This document shows positions 57,270 through 64,000 of a stretch of 64,000 bases of DNA, in pieces. Numbering within the stretch: the stretch's first letter is position 1; every line of letters starts with the position of its first letter. The stretch comes from Dehalococcoidia bacterium (GTDB lineage Bacteria > Chloroflexota > Dehalococcoidia > GIF9 > AB-539-J10): positions 1-64,000 of the forward strand of contig JAUVZB010000002.1 of NCBI GenBank assembly GCA_030602785.1, written 5' to 3'. A program made the position numbers and the translations under genes. Below the pieces are notes generated by a model. It saw only the letters and a program-made list of their open reading frames with translations. It did not search any database and had not been told where the DNA came from.

Positions 57270-57809
57270 CTACGGAGCAGGAGACACTTCCGTCCGGGCT
57301 GAACCAAACCGACTCCATTGGCCGCGACCTGCACTCCAGTCGAAGGTCTCATCGCCATCCACACCGCTCACGACGCACGTGCCATGGCCCCACAGCATGA
57401 CTCGCCCGATGCCGCCGGCATGCAGATCGATGTCCACTCCTGAAACACAGACAACAATCCGACTGCCCGACACACGTGCGTGTCCGCGAAAGCCCGAGTA
57501 CTGTATCCAGCCGTCCTCGAACTCCTCCTTCTCACCGTAGCCGGAGACGTCAATCCGGGCGTCGCCCCTCAGGTCCCTTATCCAGAGGATTCCGCTGCCC
57601 TTCACGTCCACGACTCCTCTGCCACCGATAAGGGCTATTCCGTCGCCCTCGGCATGCAGTCGGCCGCCGCCGGCTGCCGCGGCTGCCTCATCCACTTCAG
57701 CGAGGGACCCGGTGTCGTCCGCGCTTACTGCGACAGCTCCAACAGTGAGCGCCCCCAGAACGGTCACCAGCGAGAGCAGTGCCAGTACGATACTCCGTCT
57801 CTTCTTCAT
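57270..57809 (-). CDS. Secreted beta-repeat protein of unknown function
   Basis: 179 residues. Signal peptide MKKRRSIVLALLSLVTVLGALTVGAVAVSADDTG, a short Ala-rich spacer, then a mature part made of glycine-spaced alternating strands: GRLHAEGDGIALIGGRGVVDVKGSGILWIRDLRGDARIDVSGYGE and more, reading like a small beta-helix or DUF2807-like (adhesin/'GIN') fold. No catalytic motif. AGGAGG lies before the ATG at 57809. Sits between a two-component system and four phased 11-bp repeats, so control by that system is a reasonable inference. Confidence 0.75.
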   Translation of the reverse strand: MKKRRSIVLALLSLVTVLGALTVGAVAVSADDTGSLAEVDEAAAAAGGGRLHAEGDGIALIGGRGVVDVKGSGILWIRDLRGDARIDVSGYGEKEEFEDGWIQYSGFRGHARVSGSRIVVCVSGVDIDLHAGGIGRVMLWGHGTCVVSGVDGDETFDWSAGRGQWSRFGSARTEVSPAP

Positions 57810-57928
57810 TTCGATATACCTCCTCTGTCTGCTTGTTGCCGTGTACCTGAAAGGGAGCTTCATTCCGGGCCCGTCGACTCAGCTCCTCTGCCAGTTGTTC
57901 GGCATAGAAGAGAGTCTAGGCGGCGGGA

Positions 57929-57972
57929 GTTACCCCGGCGTTACCGCTGCGTAAAACGTGTGTAAAATCCGG
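57929..57972. promoter_or_regulatory. Four phased 11-bp direct repeats, candidate regulator-binding site
   Basis: Plus-strand units are GTTACCCCGGC, GTTACCGCTGC, GTAAAACGTGT and GTAAAATCCGG, contiguous and each 11 bp. On the minus strand they read as (T/G)(T/G)T(T/A)AC-type boxes in the orientation of the beta-repeat gene, about 120-163 bp before its ATG and about 20 bp before a possible -10 (CTATGC near 57906). The 11-bp phasing is the spacing used by PhoB/OmpR-type regulators. Confidence 0.6.
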
Positions 57973-58027
57973 CGCCGCAGGCCATTCCGTGGACGTGATG
58001 CCAGGTCCGGCGGGGATTGCAGCAGAA

Positions 58028-58054
58028 AGGGCCGGAGGTTCACGCCCCGGCCCT
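58028..58054 (-). terminator. Hairpin downstream of the dehydratase gene
   Basis: 8-bp stem AGGGCCGG / CCGGCCCT with an 11-nt loop, 36 bases after the stop of the enolase-superfamily gene. Confidence 0.45.
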
Positions 58055-58089
58055 CTACTACACAGGAGTCGCCGAACGAAAGGCCCGGT

Positions 58090-59274
58090 CTACCAGTGAG
58101 ACTTCGCTTTCTTCCACGGGTGTGCTCGCAGCACTTCCTCGTTGATCTCCATGCCCCAACCGGGACCGGAAGGAATAGCCATTCGTCCATTGCTTATGGC
58201 CGGAATGTTGCTGACGAGTTGCTCTCTCAAGGGGATGTCATCCACATCGATTTCCATGATGTGGACATTCGGAACCACGGCGCACAGGCTCGCACTGATG
58301 AATGTGGCGAAATGACTGTAGTAGTTGTGAGGAGCAACGTTGAACTCAAACACCTGCGCAAGGTCGGCAATCTTCTTCGACTGGCTGAAGCCGACCCAGG
58401 GGACGTCAACCATGAAGACGTCCGCGCTGCGGTTCTGGAAATACGGCAGGAACTCACGCATGTAGATGTAGTTCTCTCCCGTGCAGATGGGAGTGCGCGA
58501 CGAGTCCTTGATGGAGCGCAACGCCTCCGGGCTGTACATGTCCACTTCAAGCCACATTAGCTTGTAGGGCTCCAGCATCCTCGCGATCCGCGTGCAGCTC
58601 TCCGGCTTGAAGTTGAAGTTGAGGTCAAGACACATGTCGACCGTCGGGCCAACTGCGTCCCGGAAGGTGCCTATCAGCGTCTCTATGTGCGACAGCATGG
58701 CGTTATCGACGGCCTGGTCAGTTGTGCCGAGACCGCCGCCAAAGCCATGGAAATGCACCCGGGCCGGCTCCCCGGGAAACACGATATTGGTCTTCAGGGC
58801 GTTGTAGCCCTTGCTGACCACTTCCTTGCCCAGGTTGTGGATATCAGACATGGTCCTGATGGGCGGTTTGCCCATCTCGGGGTAAAGCGCCCTGGTTGTG
58901 CCGCAGTGCGACCAGTAGAGGCGGACATCCTCCCTCATGGGCCCGCCGAACAGCTCCACCACCGAGATACCCAGCGCCCTGGCCTTGATGTCAATCAACG
59001 CCAACTCGATCCCTGCGATAGTCTTCGCCCTCACGCCCAAGGGGCCCTGTATCGAGAGCCGCGCCAAGTCCCAGAACCTCATCTCGAAGGCCCTCGGGTC
59101 GGCGCCAATCAGCAGAGCCTTGAAGTCCTCAACAGCACCTACGACAGCAAATGGGCCACGCGCCACGCTGCACTCCCCCCATCCAGCTATCCCCTCGTCA
59201 GTGGAGACTTTGATGAACGTCCATGGACGCCATCCAGCATCGAATACGAAGGCCTCTACATCTGTGATTTTCAT
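58090..59274 (-). CDS. Enolase-superfamily (mandelate racemase-like) sugar-acid dehydratase or epimerase
   Basis: 394 residues: capping domain MKITDVEAFVFDAGWRPWTFIKVSTDEGIAGWGECS and barrel with a lysine in ALKTNIV, metal ligands in MCLDLNFNF, WLEVDMYS and CTGENYIY, and a His in NVAPHNYYSHF. This arrangement fits the MR/D-galactonate dehydratase-like side of the superfamily. With a KDG kinase/aldolase pair elsewhere in the window, a sugar-acid dehydratase making 2-keto-3-deoxy acids is plausible but unproven. The ATG at 59274 has GGAGGAG upstream. It stands as a single gene. Confidence 0.86.
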   Translation of the reverse strand: MKITDVEAFVFDAGWRPWTFIKVSTDEGIAGWGECSVARGPFAVVGAVEDFKALLIGADPRAFEMRFWDLARLSIQGPLGVRAKTIAGIELALIDIKARALGISVVELFGGPMREDVRLYWSHCGTTRALYPEMGKPPIRTMSDIHNLGKEVVSKGYNALKTNIVFPGEPARVHFHGFGGGLGTTDQAVDNAMLSHIETLIGTFRDAVGPTVDMCLDLNFNFKPESCTRIARMLEPYKLMWLEVDMYSPEALRSIKDSSRTPICTGENYIYMREFLPYFQNRSADVFMVDVPWVGFSQSKKIADLAQVFEFNVAPHNYYSHFATFISASLCAVVPNVHIMEIDVDDIPLREQLVSNIPAISNGRMAIPSGPGWGMEINEEVLRAHPWKKAKSHW

Positions 59275-59496
59275 TGACTCCTCCTCACTGATAGGTGGGG
59301 CCAGTGTAGCAAAAGAGGGAAGACAAGTGGAGTGCCCCGTGAGGAAACGTCCCCGGAATCCCCGGTCACGTAAAGCGGGAAGCTCCTCGTCGTCCGGGTC
59401 ACAAGGAGCCGGAGCACGCTCGGGCACAGGAGCACAGGATGTTGGTGATCAGAGCCGGACCGACGGGCCGGCAGTCAGAACAGCCGGACCCCGGTG

Positions 59497-59700
59497 TTAC
59501 AGACCAAGCAGGCTGTGGTGGCCACCTCGCCTGTCGAAGTCAGCGTCTTCGTGCTCGTAGTCCATCTGGTCGCCACAGAAACGACCGCCAAACGGGTCCA
59601 GGTCAGGTTCTTGCGTGTCATCGGTTTCCACGTCCAGCAACCAGCGGCCGGCAACAGGGGTGACCCGCTCTGGTTTCTGCACGTGCTTGAGCTCTGCCAT
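59497..59700 (-). CDS. Small acidic protein of unknown function
   Basis: 67 residues: MAELKHVQKPERVTPVAGRW, then an acidic middle (LDVETDDTQEPDLDPFGGRFCGDQMDYEHEDADFDRRGG) ending HHSLLGL. Rich in Asp/Glu with one Cys and paired His; no family recognised. Support for reality: GGGAGGTG 5-6 nt before the ATG, and a TTGACA-16-CATAAT promoter about 150 bp upstream on the same strand. It may bind metal or act as a small adaptor, but nothing in the sequence proves either. Confidence 0.6.
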   Translation of the reverse strand: MAELKHVQKPERVTPVAGRWLLDVETDDTQEPDLDPFGGRFCGDQMDYEHEDADFDRRGGHHSLLGL

Positions 59701-59850
59701 CGTACACCTCCCTCGCATTCGCGCAAACGTCCGTCAGCCGGGGGCTCCCTGCCTTTCGTAGTGCATGCACTGAGGCACGACAGCCCGGGGCGAGGAAGCG
59801 AACTACGGGAAACCCCAACGGTCCACCACACAACCACCCGGCGAATCGGA

Positions 59851-59878
59851 ATTATGGCGCTCTGCAGCTATCTGTCAA
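59851..59878 (-). promoter_or_regulatory. Promoter upstream of the small acidic protein
   Basis: Minus strand TTGACA (59878-59873), 16-bp spacer, CATAAT (59856-59851). A leader of about 145 nt would precede the ATG at 59700; no clear structure was recognised in it. Confidence 0.55.
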
Positions 59879-59943
59879 GAGGTTGGCGGCCAATCCTGCG
59901 GAAAATCCTCGTCCGGCCGCAGCACCTTCCCTGCGCAAGGCGA

Positions 59944-59972
59944 TTGACAGTCACAGCTGGCCCGCCTAACAT
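59944..59972 (+). promoter_or_regulatory. Promoter of the TPR-like gene
   Basis: TTGACA (59944-59949), 17-bp spacer, TAACAT (59967-59972), leader about 55 nt. Divergent from the promoter at 59851-59878. Confidence 0.7.
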
Positions 59973-60033
59973 ACGTAAACAAGTGCAGCGTGCGACCCCT
60001 GCCCCGGAACCCGAACTCGGAAGGACTTAGCAG

Positions 60034-60903
60034 ATGGCTATTCGCAAACAGAGAGAGCGACCCTCTGACGAAACCCTGGAGAGCGTCCGGTATATCGTCG
60101 TGTTCCGGGCCAGGTATTCTCCGCCCAAGCCAGCCGATGGCGCCATCGAAACGGATCCGCTTGGCTCTCTCTTCTACTCGCAGATGATGTCATTCGTCGA
60201 GTCGCGGGAGCTGGCCGTGCTGTATCACCGGGGACGCGGGATGTTCGACAAGCACGACAAGCTTCACTACCGTATCACTGAGCACAGAGCAGTCCGCCTG
60301 GAGTTTGTTGACAGGCTGACGGTCGACGCCATCGACGGACCACACGAACTTGTGAGCATAGGCAAGTACACCAGCGGTGGGTGGGAAGACAGGCTCAAGG
60401 AGGTCCACGACGAGTGCCTCCGCCTCAGTGACCAGATGGACCACACCGCCTCCGTGGAGGAGTTACTGAGCAACAGCCAGGACCCGCTGGATGTTGTTGC
60501 CCTCCTCGACTCGGCTCCCGACCGCGAAGGCCTGCTGAAGATGCTCTGTCTGAGCCAGAAGAGAAGCACCAACGCCTACACCCTCTACATGTCCCACATT
60601 CTCACCGACAGGATTGCTGAAGCATACGCAATAATCCAGACAGCCATCGAACTCAACCCCGGCGACGCCCGACTGCACCTTTCGCTCGGGAACTTCTACT
60701 GGGCGGCTCTCTCCAACGCCCGGGGCTGGGCCGAAGGGCGAGACCCTGGACCGCTGAGGCAAGTGACGCTCGATGCGCTCGACATGCCCTACGAGAAGGC
60801 AAGAAGTCTGGCTCGGACTCACTACCTGGAGGCCATGCGCCTGTCCACAAGGCGCGAAATCGAGGAAGAGGCGGGGGCGCAGCTGTCTGCGCTGCGCTCG
60901 TGA
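60034..60903 (+). CDS. TPR-like hypothetical protein
   Basis: 289 residues, soluble. The first 100 residues (ESVRYIVVFRARYSPPKPADGAIETDPLG, then a beta-rich stretch) are not recognised. From about residue 170 it is helical, with one clear tetratricopeptide-like unit (ILTDRIAEAYAIIQTAIELNPGDARLHLSLGNFYWAAL) and a second partial one (YEKARSLARTHYLEAMRLSTRREIEEEAGAQL). Likely a protein-interaction role. GGAAGGA precedes the ATG and it has its own TTGACA promoter. Confidence 0.75.
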   Translation: MAIRKQRERPSDETLESVRYIVVFRARYSPPKPADGAIETDPLGSLFYSQMMSFVESRELAVLYHRGRGMFDKHDKLHYRITEHRAVRLEFVDRLTVDAIDGPHELVSIGKYTSGGWEDRLKEVHDECLRLSDQMDHTASVEELLSNSQDPLDVVALLDSAPDREGLLKMLCLSQKRSTNAYTLYMSHILTDRIAEAYAIIQTAIELNPGDARLHLSLGNFYWAALSNARGWAEGRDPGPLRQVTLDALDMPYEKARSLARTHYLEAMRLSTRREIEEEAGAQLSALRS

Positions 60904-61030
60904 ATCTTCCCCGGGGCAACCGGGACAGGCAACCCGTCGCTTCCGGGCTCTCCCTCTTCCCATGAGGCCCCGGCAGTTTCGTCCGGGGAACGACAGTCAA
61001 CGTGACACCGATTGCGTCGGAAGGCGGGTA

Positions 61031-61909
61031 TCAGTCCACCCTGTCGCCGTCTCCCAGTCCATTCAAGAAATCCTCGACCTCCCGGGGCAAAGGAGGCAGC
61101 TCCTCATCTCTCCGGCCCAGCCTCGCCTCATAGCGTGATTCAAAGTGGGGCACGACGGCCGCAAGGTCAGGATTCCGCTGCACGGCTTCGTTGATCGCCT
61201 CGGTCTGGTCACGGGCGCGCTCCCTGTCTGCCTCATCAATTGAGACATCATAGAGGGTGCTGAGAAGCTCCATCAGCCTCAACTTGCCCACATAGTCCTC
61301 GTCCACCTGGACATACTGAGGAAGATGGACAATACACCACATCGCCTCCATCCCCTGAAGAGACGCCTTCTGGACAATCTGGAAGGTCAACGAGGAAGGG
61401 CCCTGGTAGTTGGTTGGCTGGATGTCGAGGCGCCGCACATCCTCCTCAGCAGCCGAGCCGACGGCGCCCCCGCTGACAAGCAGTCTGCGGGTGTGCGGCA
61501 CCATGTCGTACATGCTTCCAAGCCAGACATAGCGTCGCACTCCAAGCGCCTTCAACAGCGCAAGGATCGACTCAACATAGACCTCGCCGAACATGTGGGG
61601 CTCCAACATCTTCACGATGACCAGGTCCGGCCCTTCAGTCCGTTGCGCGAAGCTGACGACGGTGTTGGGCACCGATAGCTCCCTGCTCCCTTCCCGCAGA
61701 TAAACAGTCGGCCGGTACCGGGTGAAGTCGTAGAACGAGCCGGGTCTGGCAAGGGTCGCCAGCTCCTGCGCGTCGAACTGCTGTTCAATGTCCAGAAGCG
61801 CCAGTGCGCCCACGCTTCCGGCATCCGTCCACGGACGCAGCATGGCAAGTGCATGCGGCTGATGCAACTCGGGCAGTGGCTCGCGAAAGCTGAACGCGCC
61901 GATTCTCAT
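61031..61909 (-). CDS. PAC2-family protein (proteasome assembly chaperone-like)
   Basis: 292 residues with the PAC2 (PF09754) pattern: an opening strand-turn with PHALAMLRPWTDAGSVGALALLDIEQQF, YRPTVYLREGSRELSVPN, GPDLVIVKMLEPHMFGEVYVESIL, GVRRYVWLGSMYDMVPHTRR and the late MEAMWCIVHLPQYVQVDEDYVGKLRLMELL. Archaeal and actinobacterial members are linked with proteasome assembly or ATP-grasp neighbours; here no proteasome gene is nearby. It has a TTGACA promoter of its own. Confidence 0.83.
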   Translation of the reverse strand: MRIGAFSFREPLPELHQPHALAMLRPWTDAGSVGALALLDIEQQFDAQELATLARPGSFYDFTRYRPTVYLREGSRELSVPNTVVSFAQRTEGPDLVIVKMLEPHMFGEVYVESILALLKALGVRRYVWLGSMYDMVPHTRRLLVSGGAVGSAAEEDVRRLDIQPTNYQGPSSLTFQIVQKASLQGMEAMWCIVHLPQYVQVDEDYVGKLRLMELLSTLYDVSIDEADRERARDQTEAINEAVQRNPDLAAVVPHFESRYEARLGRRDEELPPLPREVEDFLNGLGDGDRVD

Positions 61910-61938
61910 GGTCAGATACCCACCTCGCTCCTCCCTCC

Positions 61939-61967
61939 ATTGTCGGTAGCCTCAGAGTTGTTGTCAA
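61939..61967 (-). promoter_or_regulatory. Promoter of the PAC2 gene
   Basis: Minus strand TTGACA (61967-61962), 17-bp spacer, GACAAT (61944-61939). Leader of about 22 nt containing GGAGGGAGGAG. Confidence 0.65.
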
Positions 61968-62086
61968 GTCGCGCCGGCGTCAGTTGCTGCATAGACCGGT
62001 CATATCTGGCAGAATATACTGTGCCGGAGCGCAGTCAGCTGCAGGCCGGGAGGGCTGGCTGCTCAGGAACGGCCAGGACGTGGAAG

Positions 62087-62272
62087 ATGATCGAGTCCAG
62101 GGCATTGGGCGTTGCGGCAGGCATTCTCGCGACAGGAGGAGGCATCAGCGAGTTTCAGCCTGCCATCGCAACGGCGGCCCCGACCCCGCAGATACTGGAG
62201 AACCATCACGAAGACAAGACAGCAGGAATCCACCCCACTTCAGGGGATAACCGCGGAACGACGCACATCTGA
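62087..62272 (+). CDS. Possible small exported peptide
   Basis: 61 codons from ATG 62087. The start MIESRALGVAAGILATGGGISEFQPAIATAAPTPQ looks like a weak signal sequence, followed by a polar tail. There is only a poor ribosome site (GTGGAAG) and the codon pattern is not convincing, so this may be a chance frame in the 400-base gap between PAC2 and dodecin. Confidence 0.25.
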   Translation: MIESRALGVAAGILATGGGISEFQPAIATAAPTPQILENHHEDKTAGIHPTSGDNRGTTHI

Positions 62273-62310
62273 AGCAATCACCAGCACACCGAAAGACTAA
62301 GGAGGAGACC

Positions 62311-62517
62311 ATGCCCAACAAAGTCTACAAGAGCATTGAACTGACAGGTTCCTCGCCCACAAGCATCGAGGATGCAGTCCGCGTCGCAATCGAGAGGGCA
62401 GGCAAGACAATCCGCAACATGAGCTGCTTCGAGGTGGTCGATACACGCGGCTACGTGGAGGGGAACAAGATAGCCTACTGGCAGGCCACCATCAAGATAA
62501 GCTTCACTGTGGAATAG
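62311..62517 (+). CDS. Dodecin
   Basis: 68 residues: VYKSIELTGSSPTSIEDAVRVAIERAGKTIRNMSCFEVVDTRGYVEGNKIAYWQATIKISFTVE, matching dodecins (SPxSWEDAxxxAVxxAxKTxRNLxxxxV...I..yqv.lkvsF.ve). These small proteins form hollow dodecamers that store flavin or CoA. The aromatic W of the flavin site is kept as YWQ near the end. AAGGAGGAG precedes the ATG. Confidence 0.92.
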   Translation: MPNKVYKSIELTGSSPTSIEDAVRVAIERAGKTIRNMSCFEVVDTRGYVEGNKIAYWQATIKISFTVE

Positions 62518-62659
62518 CAGTCCTCAGGAGAAAGCCCCTGCGGCCAAGGCAGGCCCGCCACGACTGGCACAGGTCACGTGCGGACCGAATCGGTCGCCGA
62601 GGGGTGCAGTCACTCAGCGCTCCGCTGGCACAGTGGCGCGCTGTTGGCTGCTGCGGAAG

Positions 62660-63070
62660 TCAGCGGGGAGTTACTGTCACGTTGAAGAGATGCTGTCTGG
62701 CAACATCATCCGGCTGCAGCGGCCCGCGAAGCGCAACGAGAATGACCCACTCTCCCACGCTGGCCGCCGTGAACGTGAAACGGTAGTAGCCCCACGAGCA
62801 GAGCTTGCACTCACGGTCCTCCGGAAACACAAGTTCTTCGGAGACAAGCTCAAAGTCTGACTCCTCAAACTCGGCATCCCATCTGTACCCCGTATCAGGA
62901 CTATCGGGAAGAGAGAGGATGAAGCTTTCACCATTCCGAACCAGGATAGGCACGTCTGGATCCGAATAGATCTTCGGTTCTGAGCTACAGCCCTGCGGTA
63001 CGAGCATCGCGGCTATAGCCACGATGAGCACAAGAAGTCGACTGTTCGGCAACCATCGAAATGGTCTCAT
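62660..63070 (-). CDS. Chagasin-like lipoprotein (I42 inhibitor family)
   Basis: 136 residues: N-terminal signal with a cysteine in AMLVPQGCSSEP, a likely though imperfect lipobox, then the chagasin fold pattern: GESFILSLPDSPDTGYRWDAEF (the NPTTGYxW loop), YRFTFTAASVGEW, and LRGPLQPDD where LxRPW is usual. Chagasins block papain-like cysteine proteases; many bacterial members have no known target. Substitutions in two of the three contact loops mean inhibition is not assured. ATG at 63070 preferred to a TTG three codons upstream. Confidence 0.82.
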   Translation of the reverse strand: MRPFRWLPNSRLLVLIVAIAAMLVPQGCSSEPKIYSDPDVPILVRNGESFILSLPDSPDTGYRWDAEFEESDFELVSEELVFPEDRECKLCSWGYYRFTFTAASVGEWVILVALRGPLQPDDVARQHLFNVTVTPR

Positions 63071-63286
63071 GTGTATCAATATCGATTCCCCTTGTGCTCA
63101 CCCCGACTCTGGCATCCCTTCAGATAGCTCTGAAGGCGCACTGTAACTCACAATGCTACCCGACAATGCCTCAGGGAGAGGAGGCAAAGGACAGCCGCAA
63201 CCAGATGAAGCACCGTCTCCATAGAAAGACGGCACTGTGCTCCACGAGCACAATGAGAGAAGGCCGCGGGCAGGGGTATTCCCGTA

Positions 63287-63679
63287 CTACTTCTTCTTCG
63301 CCTGCTCCAGCTTGGCAAGAAGATCAGCACGGGGAGGGATGAAGATATCGATTGCCTTGCAGCCGCAGTCCAGGACATACCCGCCGTGCTCTACGTTTGA
63401 AGGCAGCATGATGATATCGCCTTTCTTCAGGTGATACAGCTTGCCTTCGACTATTTCATCCTGCTCGCCATCGAGTACCATCATGACCTGTTCCGCTTCA
63501 TGACGATGAGGCGGGAAGTAGGCGTTGGGCTCCTGCGTGAGAATACTGAGCATGACTCCTTCCGTGGCGACGATATGGCTCATGGAGCCCGGGTTCAGCT
63601 CTACCTGAGGCACGTCAGGGTAGTGCACGACCCGCTTGTCGTATTCCTCCTGGCTTGCGTACGGTTCCTTCTTCTCCAT
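63287..63679 (-). CDS. Cupin-domain protein
   Basis: 130 residues with one cupin barrel: metal-binding histidines in FPPHRHEAEQVMMVLDGEQDE and EHGGY, and the KKGDIIMLP strand. It lacks extra domains; the function could be a small isomerase, a sensor or an enzyme of unknown type. ATG at 63679 follows GAAAGGAGTG. A C-terminal basic helix (RADLLAKLEQAKKK) ends the protein. Confidence 0.87.
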   Translation of the reverse strand: MEKKEPYASQEEYDKRVVHYPDVPQVELNPGSMSHIVATEGVMLSILTQEPNAYFPPHRHEAEQVMMVLDGEQDEIVEGKLYHLKKGDIIMLPSNVEHGGYVLDCGCKAIDIFIPPRADLLAKLEQAKKK

Positions 63680-63725
63680 GAAATCACTCCTTTCCGTCTT
63701 CTTCGATACCTCGATACCAGCCAGG

Positions 63726-63745
63726 GCGCAGTTTCTCAACTGCGC
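63726..63745. other. Hairpin upstream of the cupin gene
   Basis: 8-bp perfect stem GCGCAGTT / AACTGCGC with loop TCTC, about 47 bases before the cupin ATG. It may be a leader stem of the cupin transcript or the terminator of a gene beyond the right edge. The remaining 63746-64000 has no supported gene. Confidence 0.45.
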
Positions 63746-64000
63746 GAACACATCACCGCCACGCTGACGTGGTTCCGTCGACCCCACAGGAGGCGACGCC
63801 AGTCAGGCCTGCCAACCTCCACCACCCACCTGCCCTCAACCACAATAGTCCTAACTAACAGAGGAGCCGGCAGCAAACAGAAACGCCACCTCGGGAGAAC
63901 TCTCGCCGTGGCCGCCGACAGTTCCGCACCCGCAGGTGCTACTGACACGCGACCGCAGGGCACTATAGAAGCCAACGGCAGGGCCTGTCAATTCGCGCGA

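Noticed and set aside
63736..63975. Minus-strand frame of 79 codons at the right edge
   Set aside because: No ribosome site or recognisable sequence; Arg/Trp-rich translation looks random.

Overview
This window reads as a chromosomal segment of a moderately GC-rich bacterium. I would place it in the Chloroflexota, most likely a Dehalococcoidia-type lineage, but that is inferred from gene content and style and not from a marker-gene phylogeny. Coding density is high, genes sit in long co-directional runs with 4-8 nt overlaps, GTG starts are common, and many promoters have consensus TATAAT or TTGACA elements. No rRNA, tRNA or CRISPR array was seen. The only mobile-element traces are a possible transposase tail at the extreme left edge, one hairpin repeat and a short 19-bp tandem repeat. 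Layout: (1) 1-3.6 kb, minus strand: PiT phosphate permease with its DUF47 partner, then AMMECR1 and its radical SAM partner. (2) 3.7-10.7 kb: coaE on plus, then a minus-strand run holding a sugar kinase and a DHDPS-type aldolase, endonuclease V, prfB with an intact programmed +1 frameshift, a secreted zinc-protease-like protein and a peptide-type substrate-binding protein. (3) 10.8-20.7 kb, plus: a complete archaeal/vacuolar-type ATPase operon (H-I-K-K-E-C-F-A-B-D) with two different proteolipids, ending in a DUF61 gene. (4) 20.7-21.3 kb: rpsP and khpA. (5) 21.4-27.9 kb, minus: a complete F-type ATP synthase operon (atpB-E-F-H-A-G-D-C). The two rotary ATPases therefore point at each other across a two-gene plus-strand unit. 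(6) 28.2-35.4 kb: bifunctional nuclease, PEP synthase, dnaG, rpoD, HIT hydrolase. (7) 35.4-39.8 kb, minus: K+ uptake cluster (TrkA, TrkH, UspA and two more RCK proteins). (8) 39.9-44.5 kb, minus: dnaX-recR-recO, then a sigma factor with its membrane DUF5667 partner. (9) 44.9-48.7 kb, minus: a glycolytic operon of SLOG-like protein, enolase, metallo-beta-lactamase-fold protein and GAPDH. (10) 49-64 kb, the more accessory part: a B12-binding radical SAM protein, pth, two tandem paralogues of an unrecognised family each with its own promoter and terminator, an FAH-family enzyme, a sensor kinase/OmpR-type regulator pair, a secreted beta-repeat protein behind four phased 11-bp repeats, an enolase-superfamily dehydratase, a small acidic protein, a TPR-like protein, a PAC2 protein, dodecin, a chagasin-like lipoprotein and a cupin. 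How the genes work together: central carbon and energy metabolism is strongly represented (Entner-Doudoroff-like kinase/aldolase, GAPDH, enolase, PEP synthase, two rotary ATPases), next to ion homeostasis (phosphate, K+) and replication/repair. The most unusual points are the A/V-type ATPase with a split proteolipid set beside an F-type enzyme, the twin transcription units at 51.5-54.0 kb, the phased 11-bp repeats at 57.93-57.97 kb beside a two-component system, and a recurring promoter style in which the -10 box lies only 7-15 nt from the start codon.
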